64,000 bases of DNA from Cladochytrium replicatum (Eukaryota; Chytridiomycota; Chytridiomycetes; Cladochytriales; Cladochytriaceae). The DNA lies in the NCBI GenBank assembly GCA_025526935.1, contig JAHLKD010000004.1, positions 310,001 to 374,000 on the forward strand, written 5' to 3'. Numbering within the stretch: the stretch's first letter is position 1; the number at the start of each line of letters is the position of its first letter. The notes below the pieces were generated by a model. That model searched no databases. It saw nothing but the letters and a program-made list of their open reading frames with translations, and was not told the origin of the DNA. The position numbers and the translations under genes are program-made. Positions 1 through 9,148 of this stretch are shown here, piece by piece.

Positions 1-594
1 AGCAAAATATCTCCAATAGCTGCAAGGGAATGTTCAAGGATTGGACAGCAGCGTCAAACACGCAATAACTTTAGCGAAGGCTTTCGAAGCACATCCATTT
101 GGAGTGTGTCGAGGAGCTGGTCTATACTGCTATCTGATTTTATCAATTTTAGAATTATTCTAAAGGAATTCAAACTCGGAAATTTGATATGCCGTATACC
201 ACTGGAAAGGAGTTGATGATTGACCATTCCTCAACGTAACACCCCATTCACACGACCGCTTCGTTAATACGTTGGGAAGATTTTGGAGACAAGAAGAATA
301 TGTACACACCGATCACGAACGACGAAGATGCGCAGCTTGCCAATGCCCTGAATGCCGAGGTTCGGGTTTGTGGTGCTAATTTGGTGGTTGTGCTCAAACT
401 ATCTTGAAGACTTTTCCGCTATTAATTGAGGTTGTAAAACCGTGGGCCACGTATAAATAACGTGCCAGAGGTCATGTTGGAGATGCTTGCAGTGACGTTA
501 GAGCAGAGTGAAATTAGAACTCATTTCTTCTCAACCAGAAAGAACCTGTCAAGAGGTAACTACGAAAGAGGAGTAGTTACGGTGGTGATTTACT
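1..594. other. No gene recognised
   Basis: I see no convincing reading frame, RNA gene or repeat here. The stretch precedes a fragmentary plus-strand locus and could hold its promoter or 5' exons, but nothing in the sequence proves this. Confidence 0.4.
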
Positions 595-1900
595 TTGCGC
601 TCCTTTTCTCTCGACCCGGGATGGAGTACAATTGAAAGCTTGAATAACGTGTTTGAAACCGACTCCAAATCACGGTCATCTTTCGTAAACACCATTCCCG
701 CTTTCTTTGGAGACGGGATTGACTCTAATCTCTCTCCCGACGCACCCGATTTCGCCTTTAATGGTGAGGAATTTCTGCTCTCTCTTTCCAAACCTTCGTT
801 CTCCGACTCAGTCTCGTCAACGCTGAATTGCTTAACAAATGCTTCAACAAATGCTTCAGAGACTATAGTAGCCGGGTCTACTCGACGGTGTCAAAATCAA
901 TGCTGCAGATCAGACAAGCTGTGGATCACGTAATCGAGAATGTTCGCATGCTTCTCCGAGACTTGAAGAGGTCAATGGTGAGCTCAAGCGACGTCAGCAG
1001 CGTTCTCTGGAATCTAACCTCAAACACATTAGAAGGTGTACAAGAGAGCCCCTAAAGAGAACAACGAAGCAAGTTCAGTCGTAAACCAACCGTCTGTTGC
1101 TTATGCGAACAATGACATTGTGAAACAAGACAATCAACTTGCGGAGAAAGAAAATGAAATGTTGCCGGAGTTGTCTAAAGAAGTTTATGGGGGCGGACAG
1201 GATCATGATGTTGTGATCTCAACAAATTTCTCTTCGGTGTCCCTCAGTTCAGACAAACACCACCCCAATTCGTACATGTCGGATCATGCCGACGGCATCG
1301 CAGCTGGTAGGCCCACTGTACACGCATCATATTTTAGTAACTAATCTCTTGTATTGAAGACAGTATATCTGAAGCAATGTTGTTAGATGATGAGGTATCT
1401 GGCGTTGCCGATTGCGAGAAGATAGAGCAACGACGTACCCATCCACTTCATTTGGAATTTGAGTTTCCTAAATGGGATGGATTCACAACGTGATCGAAGT
1501 TCTTTACAAGCTTGATGAAGAGGAGTGGGTACTCTTCGTAAGTTCAATAGATATGCAATAACACATGGAGCAAACATAGGAGGTACACTTTTTCCACGCA
1601 GAGCATAAGATGCTTGACTTTGCGATGGATGCTTTGAAGTCAATCGAGCGTGAAGCATTAGAAACAGTGGTGAGATCTTTGGTTTTGGATCTGGATGAAG
1701 TATTGGTTCGCTCACTCCATCTCAGAAAGAACTCAGGTCGACATCTCCCAGCGACCTGCTGGCGTCAATCTTGGGGAGCTGTAAGCTTCTCCGTCAACAA
1801 AACTTTCCCCGCTGACAAAAGTTGCAGTCTCATTTGTAAGAAGCGCCAATTTTGTTGATTTTCCTGAAATGATGATTCCGACTCTGCGAGCTCGGCGCGA
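595..1900 (+). pseudogene. Fragmentary NIF/FCP1-type HAD phosphatase-like locus
   Basis: Short overlapping plus-strand frames encode polar, Ser/Asn-rich protein (595-933, 828-1055, 1036-1344). The last can be spliced through an intron at about 1308-1360 into a frame containing MLLDDEVSGVADCEK. From about 1610 a further frame has the run SLVLDLDEVLVRSL, which matches the signature of NIF/SCP/Nem1-type phosphatases (usually VLDLDETLVHS), whose first Asp is the nucleophile. Two things are odd: the usual Thr is Val, and no clean continuation of the domain follows, because the frame reads into a stop at about 1856. The frames do not join into one open product. I read it as a decayed or partly mis-modelled phosphatase gene. 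What is seen is the motif; the family assignment rests on that motif alone. Confidence 0.35.
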
Positions 1901-2601
1901 TATTGAAAACCGGATAATGTCTGCGCCGTTTAGCAAGGGAGAAAGACTGCATAATGTAAGCCGTGCAAAAATGTCATACGTTGCCTGACAAAATTCAACA
2001 AAGCGCTTGTGATGAAATACAGTAGGTAAATAGTCATTTCCGCCGTTTGGTACATGACAGCCAAAATTGAAAACGAGAGCAGCGCTTTGCAGTGGTTGGA
2101 ACAGATCCCCCATCACTGAAATCCATCATCGAGAAGAAAATTGAAGAAGCGGTAGAGAGTGTTCAAAGGGTCGGAACCCCAGGCTCCACAAATTATGTTT
2201 GATGCCACCCAAACACTGTATTTATGCATAATGACATAATAAATGTAAGGAGAATACTTGCGCTCAGATAAGATCAAGGGTCGTTCATAGGAAGCATACC
2301 TGACGGCCTTCGGCCACAGCATACTCAATCCTTACTTCGATCTTTCTCATCACAGCTGCAAAGCAAGGATTTAAAAAATCCCTACTGCATCTCATCCACC
2401 CCGGCTCGACGTGACCATTTGAAGAATCCTTGGCCAACCGGATCATCTCAACGCACAAAGAGTTGATCAGATTATCCTCGCTCTGGTCGTCATCGCCATT
2501 TGCGGCTCGAGCAGGGCCTTTTACGATCGGCAAAGCAAAACGCTTGGACTTCCCCTCAAACGACACGGAGCAGCAAAGGTGGGTTGAGATCACGTGAACA
2601 T

Positions 2602-3573
2602 ATGATGAGTTTCTCCCCTTTTGTTGTCCGTCGTCCGAGATCATTGGGGATCTACTACGGATTCCCTTCCTGCTGCAATTACGCTGTTTTTAAATGGGAT
2701 CTCGACAGAGTTGCGGTATACTTTGCGAACGAATTCGAGATCGTGGTCTTTGGTGCAAATATTCAGGAGCCTGAACATCCAGATCACAAGAACACCATAG
2801 AGATCATGAAAAAGGCGCACAATTTGAGACCAGTTCAGTTCTACGGATACATAGCGCTGGGTCACGCGAGCTGCAGAAAAGGTTCGGGCGAAACGTTTAC
2901 ACCGAAACACCTTGGCCATCAAATTGCCCAATGGAAGCAAATGGGTTGTTGCGGGTTGTTTGCGGATGAGGCAGGATTTGACTTTTGGCCAATCGGAGAA
3001 GGTGGTTCTTTAAAAATGAGAGAACGGCAATGCTTTGTGCTCTCCAAAGCAATAGAACACGGGTTGTCTGTCACTTTCAACTCCTGGAGGCCAGAAGACT
3101 TACTGGCTTTCAATAACCACCTTCCACCGCTCCCATGGAGAAGCTCGGATGCAATATTCTATGAAAGCTATTTGGTTTCGACCGGAGAGCCAGAGTCATT
3201 CGACCGCATTCGCCAGCGAATGAACATCATGCGATCTGGAAGAGAACAACTTGGTGTAGGGACATGGGTGGGAACAACAACATCGCCCGAAGAGTTCGAA
3301 TCATCACGGCTCTTCGAGCTCTTCGTACTCGCAGCGGCCCTTGGCGGAGCAGATGCGGCAGCATGGTGTCAAGACTATGCAGTGACGGGGAATATGCCAG
3401 ATCAGAAGGCGAACATTCAGCTGGTGATGCACACCTATCAGCTTGAAGGAATTGTGGTCGAGAAAGAGTCGTATTCGTGCAATGGACAGCTGCAGGTTGC
3501 CACATCGAGCGGCTGCTTCGAGCTGGACTTTGCGGCCAGAAGAATTTTATTGAAAGAAAAGATCACGGAATGA
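2602..3573 (+). CDS. Bacterial-like TIM-barrel (GH114/spherulin-4-like) protein, intronless
   Basis: This is a single uninterrupted frame of 323 residues. The first in-frame ATG is at 2602, directly before the conserved start of the fold (GIYYGFPSCCNYA). Recognisable blocks follow in order: the YYGFPS strand, a VVFGANIQEPEHPDHKNT segment, a FYGYIALGHAS strand, a QWKQMGCCGLFADEAGFDF block with the acidic DEAGFD motif, then MRERQ and VTFNSWRPED. This order is typical of a bacterial family of putative TIM-barrel glycoside hydrolases related to GH114 and spherulin-4. DEAGFD would be the likely catalytic region. There is no signal peptide, so a cytosolic product or a missed exon is possible. Most neighbours here are intron-rich, so an intronless gene of bacterial type suggests horizontal transfer. 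Substrate is unknown. Family placement is by eye. Confidence 0.6.
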   Translation: MMSFSPFVVRRPRSLGIYYGFPSCCNYAVFKWDLDRVAVYFANEFEIVVFGANIQEPEHPDHKNTIEIMKKAHNLRPVQFYGYIALGHASCRKGSGETFTPKHLGHQIAQWKQMGCCGLFADEAGFDFWPIGEGGSLKMRERQCFVLSKAIEHGLSVTFNSWRPEDLLAFNNHLPPLPWRSSDAIFYESYLVSTGEPESFDRIRQRMNIMRSGREQLGVGTWVGTTTSPEEFESSRLFELFVLAAALGGADAAAWCQDYAVTGNMPDQKANIQLVMHTYQLEGIVVEKESYSCNGQLQVATSSGCFELDFAARRILLKEKITE

Positions 3574-3739
3574 CGAAACACAAACCCTTTAAGTTAAGAA
3601 TAGGAAGGAAGGATTCGTGAAGGAAAACATGAATGAAATAGTTCGTCCTCTCAACGTCCGGCAACTTGCCCTTTCTGACCAAAATATTTGACTATACCCA
3701 CAAATCAACAATTGATCAGATTGAAAAATGTTTACTAAA

Positions 3740-4961
3740 CTAACGCGACCGACTGCGACTGCGAATGCGCCTGCCGGGAGGCGGTGAGCGGCGACGGCGA
3801 TCACGATCTCCCATATACATTCCCGGTGTGGGCGAGTGAGGTCGTGCCGTAAGTGAGTAGTCGACCCTCATTCGCCGTTCATTGAGTTCCTGTTGCCACT
3901 CAGTCGTCAGTGACATGTTCAACCCCAACCAGTAGAACTCACATGACCATTGAGCTCCTCTTTAGCGCGTTGAGCATCCTGAACTGCACGGAATGTAACG
4001 AATCCAAAGCGGCGCGATTTGTTCAGCTGCTTGTCATAAATGATCTGAATGTTGTCGAGGGGCCCATATTTGCTGAAGAGCGAATCCAAATCCACCTCTC
4101 GAGTGAACGAACTGAGGCCAAACACTCCCAGCACACGAGAAGTAGCAGGGGCAGCCTACAAGTCATGAATTACGGAACGATTACTTACAAAGTCTGGCTG
4201 GCTTACCCGCTCAGTTGACGGAACTCTTCGGGGGCGGTAGTCCGGAATCCCACGACGACGTTCCCTCGAGCGATCACGGGACCTGTCCCTAGACCTGTCC
4301 CTGGATCTATCGCGGGAGCGATTGTGAGAGCGGTCCATTGAACGGTTTCGAGTACGCGAAGAACCGCGGTCAGACCTGGAAATCAGCCGTTCAGCATAAA
4401 ATCAGACCATTTAGTTCTCACTTACCCATGGCGTCTTTTTAAAAACCAAAAACCAATGAAAAGCGTTTGGTAGAGATTTGGGAAGTTAGGGCACAGAATG
4501 AAGGAATGATAATCTCTCTGGCTGACGTCTTCAAAGGATTTCGAACTCCACGCCCAAAAATTGACGCCTTCACCCGCAGGTCATCGTGCTTCAATAGGGG
4601 AAGCTGAACGTCTTTCAGAGAAACCGCTCAATTACTTCTTAGAGATCTCGAAACTTCAGCGGGGCATATTTTGAATGAGCATCTTCTTAGCTCTGAGCAA
4701 CAAATACGTCACAGCTGCTTAGTTTCATTACGATTCTGGAGCCTCAAACCCAACTCAAAAAAGAAAACAGGAAAGAAAACTCGACGTGCGGGAGAAAAGG
4801 AGGAGCGAAACAAATTACCTGCGTGAGCTTTTTTTTGCAGGAGAGCGTGAGCGAGACCGACTGGAACCACTCGCACTTCGAAGTGTGGAGCGTTTGCGTT
4901 CGCTTCTGTCGCCTCTGGTGCGGCGGCGGTCGGGGGAGCGCGAAGGGCTCCTAGTTCGTCC
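3740..4961 (-). CDS. TRA2: Transformer-2-like SR splicing factor (RRM plus RS domains)
   Basis: Exons I can join on the minus strand are 4961-4819, 4375-4189, 4155-3943 and 3889-3740. The product starts with an RS-rich stretch ([14 protein letters not shown]), a block of RSRDRSRD repeats, then one RRM. The RRM has RNP2 LGVFGLSS and RNP1 RRFGFVTF, followed by the Tra2 hallmark [21 protein letters not shown] and a C-terminal RS tail. Tra2 proteins bind purine-rich exonic enhancers and promote exon inclusion in the nucleus. The true start is uncertain: the upstream exon may begin near 5070, or transcription may use a tiny exon at 4429-4422 (codons for M-G-K) that splices in frame to 4375. Introns are 53 nt (3890-3942), 33 nt (4156-4188) and 443 nt (4376-4818); the last is exceptional for this region. 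Confidence 0.82.
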
Positions 4962-6059
4962 CTGCAAGATTAAGAAGAGATAGAAACGTTAAGGACATCA
5001 CTCCACTCCAGTCGGGCTTCCAGTCCCCGGTCTGCTCTGGACAAACCTCTGCCAACATTTGCGCGTCTCACGTGAGGCTTGGTGGCCGGTTTTTTAAGGG
5101 AAAACTTGAGAGAGCAACTGTAGGAGTCTCCTCAATAGCATTCCAGATCATGTATCAAAGATTAAAACAATCAAACTGCTGAAAAGAAGGAGCAACAAAG
5201 TTGTACTCTACGCTGATGTGGATGATGTGGAACGACATATAACGAACTGAATGCCTGGGTGGGCACAATCAACCATTCAAGTGCATCACCCGTTTTGTAA
5301 GCAGCTGATATTCCGATCTATGTGGAAAGAATGGGGATAGAGACTCGTTCGAGTTCTCCAGACGAGGGCCTTCACAATGCTGCAGATGCAGCATTGAATA
5401 TCGTCCATGGGTGGATCAGTGATGGGGCCGGACAGCTTATAGATCCTTCGCAGGCATCAAAACGAGAATCATCAAGTGCTCATAAATTAAACCATTTCGA
5501 GAATCCCCGCAAACTCACAATCACATCAGGGATTAAATGCTGATGCAATCGGGCCGGGCAACAGATAAAGTAATTCCGAAAGAAACTTCTGCCATGGTAG
5601 AAGGTGTTACACATTCTTGGACGGGTGTACAAACCGAACCCATTGAGATCGTTGCAAAAATCAGCCGAGAAATACCTATCAAACGAAATGATTGACGATC
5701 ACCTTCCTGTACTTCCACCAGAGCACCACTTTCCGGTCTTCAAGAACTTCCACGACAACACGTTGGCGGAAAGGGTGATTTCAATCACTTCTTTCAGATA
5801 GCAGTGAAAGTGTTCTTGAAACAAACTAGAGATTCTGAAGGCAGAAGGGAAACCTCCAAGGTTGCATACACTCGTCATTACTTTATACATTATTTCTCCC
5901 ACACGGGGGATCATGTTTTAGGATTTCCTTTCGGAATGAGAACTCTTGTTGAAGACTTACCACAACGGAATTTGGCGGATGTAAACATAATCATTTTGTA
6001 ATTGTGCAGGGCGGGACTCTCACAATTTCTCGGAGAATTGCTCGCGTGTCACTCAGTTG
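4962..6059. other. Tra2 5' region and unassigned stretch
   Basis: The first 100-150 bases probably hold the 5' exon and promoter of the minus-strand Tra2-like gene. Beyond that, short plus-strand frames (5322-5543, 5604-5801, 5804-6001) show no recognisable domain and do not join cleanly. They may be 5' parts of the broken ankyrin gene that follows. Confidence 0.35.
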
Positions 6060-6067
6060 TCCAGTAG

Positions 6068-7332
6068 ATGAACCTAAACATGCAAGACAGTGAGCTCCGT
6101 TCATCAATTACGTATGCTGCAATTGGAGATTATGTTCAATGCTTACGGCTGTTGATCAAAGCCAGGTGCTTGTTGATGTTCCCTATATTTCGGGAAGAAC
6201 AGTGCTACATTGAGCATCATACTATGAAAGTTACAGCGCTACTCTCGAGTTGTTGTAGAGCGGCGCGAATGTGCAAGAGTCTGATCATGGAGGTCGGAGG
6301 CGAATTCATTGTGCTCGACCAAGAAAGGACAAGAAGTATTGAGCTTCTAATCAATGAGTATGTCGATCATCCTTAGCCAGTGTTTCACAAGAAAAAGCGG
6401 CGAATTCATTCATCTGATTCCCAAAGTCATCAAAAGACACTGACCAAATATAGAGAGTGGCAGAAACAAAGTAATGACTCCGCTGATGGCAATGAAATTT
6501 GAATTGGTCGAGTTTCTGCTCAAGTTCAGTGAAAACCCCTTTGCTTGTGATTTTGAAGGTAGAACTGCATTGCACTGGACCGCCGATAATCATCATACTA
6601 TGTGTGCAGAATTGCTATTGAACGTTTTGCCACACTGGCGAATGCAAACGATTTGCTTGGAAGGACTCTATTGCACCCAGCATGTGGAAACGGAAATATT
6701 GCTCTTACCAACAACTAGGACTTCAGGAGGAGAGTTCATGATCAAATCATTCCGAAATCTTAATAGTAAGGCCAGACGGTTAAAGAATTGCCACTGAGTA
6801 TGGCATTTGACAAAGAAAGAACCCGGAAAATTATCACCGGCAGGATCAGCCAGAAACCTTGTCCCCAGTTGGGTCGATCCGTCATCTGCAACCGTTATCT
6901 GTCCCACAATCAAAAAGTCAAACCCATCAATCATCTTTAGACCGGCCATGTGCCGGGGCTTCTTGAAATCTCCCACAACTGGAAGAAAACAGAATACGGT
7001 TGGTCCCAATTAGGACATCCAGAGGAGCAATTCGAAAACGTCGCGTTTACATCATATAGTAGGGAGGGATCCTCCCGGCTGCTTGCTACACTGAAATACA
7101 TCGCAAACAGACGCACCCAACACTGATGGAGCGGAAGATACAACTCAGTTGCCTGAACATAGTAATTCATATGTTTTCGCCATATGCTCTTGTTCTAACA
7201 TATTCTCCTACATTGGGACACTTCAGCTCTTTGCAGTTTGCGCCTAACGGTTCCGTGGAAGAAGTACAAAGCGTCTTTCGTCAACATCCGACACAGGAAG
7301 TGGATGCTCTTTCTGTAAACCCGAATGAATGA
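6068..7332 (+). pseudogene. Broken ankyrin-repeat gene
   Basis: Ankyrin-type signatures appear in shifting frames on the plus strand. At 6068-6160 there is a YAAIGDYVQCLRLLIKA helix pair. At about 6195-6330 a different frame reads GRTVLH, then a stop, and later SGANVQESDHGGRRR. At 6474-6640 there is a good repeat (TPLMAMKFELVEFLLKF, then GRTALHWTADNHHTMCAELLLN). At about 6640-6700 another frame continues ANANDLLGRTLLHPACGNGN. A further start-like piece, NGSVEEVQSVFRQHP, lies near 7240-7300. Ankyrin repeats are 33-residue protein-binding units. The stops and frame changes fall inside repeats and cannot all be removed with GT-AG introns, so I read this as a decaying gene, or two fragments. It abuts the intact WWK-repeat gene on the other strand. 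Confidence 0.55.
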
Positions 7333-7347
7333 GTGCCCAAGAAGATT

Positions 7348-8466
7348 TCATTTGTTGCACCAGATGCCTACTCTTTGTCGTTCAAACTGAAGCTCCTTTG
7401 TTTCAAACCAATCAACGATATCGTGGTGTCCTTTCTCTCGTGCAACTTCAACAGCTTCGTCGCTCCAAAGTAGAGCAAGTCCACTTTTACCCCACCACTG
7501 TAGTATAGGAAGATGTCCGTACGAGCTTGCCCAGTCAATTGCGGCTTTAGTCCACCTCAGCTCAAGCCCACTATCCCTCCACCAATCGAGCGCGATCACA
7601 TGCCCATTGAAACTCGGATAATCCATGGAACTACTCGACCACTTCAGATCAAGGCCACTGTCCTTCCACCAGTCAAGTACATCTAAATGACCGTACATGC
7701 TCGCAAAGTCCATTGCATGCTCTGTGTATCGCAATTCGAGCCCACTTGTCTTCCACCACTCAAGCACAGCGAGGTACCCTCTCTGACTTGCTTGGTTCAT
7801 CGCATCCGAGGTGTAAATCATCTCCAATCCACTGGACTTCCACCATTCAAGCACATCGACATGCCCCTTTCTGCACGCATCATTGACTGCAAATGCGCTC
7901 CAACTTAGCTGCAGTCCACTTTCCATCCACCAGTTGAGCACATGTATGTGGCCGCCGCCGCCTGCCGAATCCATTGCCGACGTGGTCCACCTCATCGTCA
8001 GCCCGCTGCTCTTCCACCATTCAAGTACATGAATATGTCCACACCGGCTCGCCTTGTCGATAGCGTCATGAGTCCATTTAAGTGGCAGTTGGCTTTCTTT
8101 CCACCAATCGAGGACACTTGTGTGCCCGCATTCGCTGGCCCGGTCCAACGCAATGATTGTCCATTCCAGCTCAATGCCGCTCGATTTCCACCATTCGAGG
8201 ATATGAACATGTCCGTTCATACTAGCATAATCTAATGCATCGCTTGTGAAGCTGTAAGGTGGCCCTCTGAGGAGATGGAGTCGCAGTGGCTCGAGATGAC
8301 CCTTGACACTGGCAGAGGTCATAGACATCACCGACGATATAAGCTTTGGCTTTAGGTGGTTACGGCGGAGAAGGGAGGCGAGAGTGAAGGCCAACATTGA
8401 TTGATCACGAGAGGTTCCCAGTTGCAGAACAATGCGATCAATAATCTCGATGGGGATGTGTGGCAT
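7348..8466 (-). CDS. F-box-like protein with ten WWK tandem repeats
   Basis: This is an intronless frame of 372 residues with a clear ATG. The N-terminus (MPHIPIEIIDRIVLQL...LAFTLASLLRRN) resembles an F-box, which would link it to SCF ubiquitin ligases. Residues about 71-360 are ten tandem units of 29 residues with the consensus WT..A.D.AS..GH..VLEWWK.SGLEL. The units recall ankyrin repeats (helix, GH turn, helix) but are four residues shorter, and a WW pair replaces the usual Leu-Leu core. The protein ends with QLQFERQRVGIWCNK. I infer a substrate-recruiting adaptor with a repeat solenoid; the ligand is unknown. Similar large families exist in chytrid fungi as far as I recall. A decayed relative lies at 57776-58411. 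The gene is transcribed away from the VSB1-like gene, with 682 bases between the two starts. Confidence 0.75.
   Translation of the reverse strand: MPHIPIEIIDRIVLQLGTSRDQSMLAFTLASLLRRNHLKPKLISSVMSMTSASVKGHLEPLRLHLLRGPPYSFTSDALDYASMNGHVHILEWWKSSGIELEWTIIALDRASECGHTSVLDWWKESQLPLKWTHDAIDKASRCGHIHVLEWWKSSGLTMRWTTSAMDSAGGGGHIHVLNWWMESGLQLSWSAFAVNDACRKGHVDVLEWWKSSGLEMIYTSDAMNQASQRGYLAVLEWWKTSGLELRYTEHAMDFASMYGHLDVLDWWKDSGLDLKWSSSSMDYPSFNGHVIALDWWRDSGLELRWTKAAIDWASSYGHLPILQWWGKSGLALLWSDEAVEVAREKGHHDIVDWFETKELQFERQRVGIWCNK
7384..8256 (-). repeat. 87-bp coding tandem repeat, ten copies
   Basis: Ten consecutive 87-bp units encode the 29-residue WWK repeats. The most constant part of each unit is the stretch coding for GH..VLEWWK.SGL, while the A.D.AS segment varies more. 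The first and last units are the most divergent (EWWKSSGIELE at the N-terminal end, DWFETKELQFE at the C-terminal end), the pattern expected when inner copies expand or are exchanged. Confidence 0.8.
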
Positions 8467-9148
8467 TGTGCAGACTCAGTTGGCTGCCCTCTACTCTCTC
8501 TCCAGAGTCTTGGTCTCCTCCTGCACACTTCACACTGCACACGGGTGTGTCCTTGGTCAACTTGATCAACTTGATCACACGGACCCTGCAGTTCGTCAGA
8601 TCACCCACCCACTTCGCTGCCACGTGCAAGAAAGTGCGCGAAGAAGGAAGAGAAAAGAAAAATGCCGGGCATTATTATAAAGACTGTGGTGGGTGTTGGC
8701 AAACGCAAAAGCAAAAGCAAAATAGGCGGACGAAACATCGTCAAAGTCGACTGAGCTCATGTAAGTCGATGTAGAGTGTCGTGTGAATGAGCCAACCCCT
8801 CCCAGTGTCGCCATTTGATAAAAACATGACGGAAGCTGTGTGCGGAATCTGCTACATTGAGCTCGTCAACAGCTTGCCCTCCAGAAGGGCACATAGATGA
8901 GATGTTCGGAATGTGGAAATCTGTGTTTTGCCTAAGTTTCCTGTGATCCTAGCAGGTTCGAGAGGAATGACTACAATATACCGCATGCACAGATTGTATA
9001 TTTATTCTTCTGAGTAAGCTGATCCGGTTGTTTTGTTTTCTGTTCTTCTTTGTTGGTGCATCAAATCAATCTCTCCAATCTTATCGTCGCGTTCTGGGTG
9101 GGTGCCGTGTCACGTCGGTCGGTCTGTGACTCTTGTGCCAAACTAACC
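8467..9148. other. Divergent intergenic region
   Basis: This 682-base stretch separates the WWK-repeat gene (leftward) from the VSB1-like gene (rightward) and should contain both promoters. The frame open upstream of 9149 has no ATG before it. I see no other gene. Confidence 0.5.

Noticed and set aside
4786-4983. Arg/Glu-rich plus-strand frame
   Set aside because: It is the reverse of the Arg-Ser exon of the Tra2-like gene, which has proper splice sites on the minus strand.
7687-8235. Plus-strand frames with repeated PP.KH and LPPFK elements
   Set aside because: They are the antisense reading of the WWK repeats; the periodicity comes from the real gene.
7384-8256. Regular 87-bp spacing, considered as a CRISPR-like or satellite array
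   Set aside because: The units are coding throughout, without spacers, and the genome is eukaryotic.
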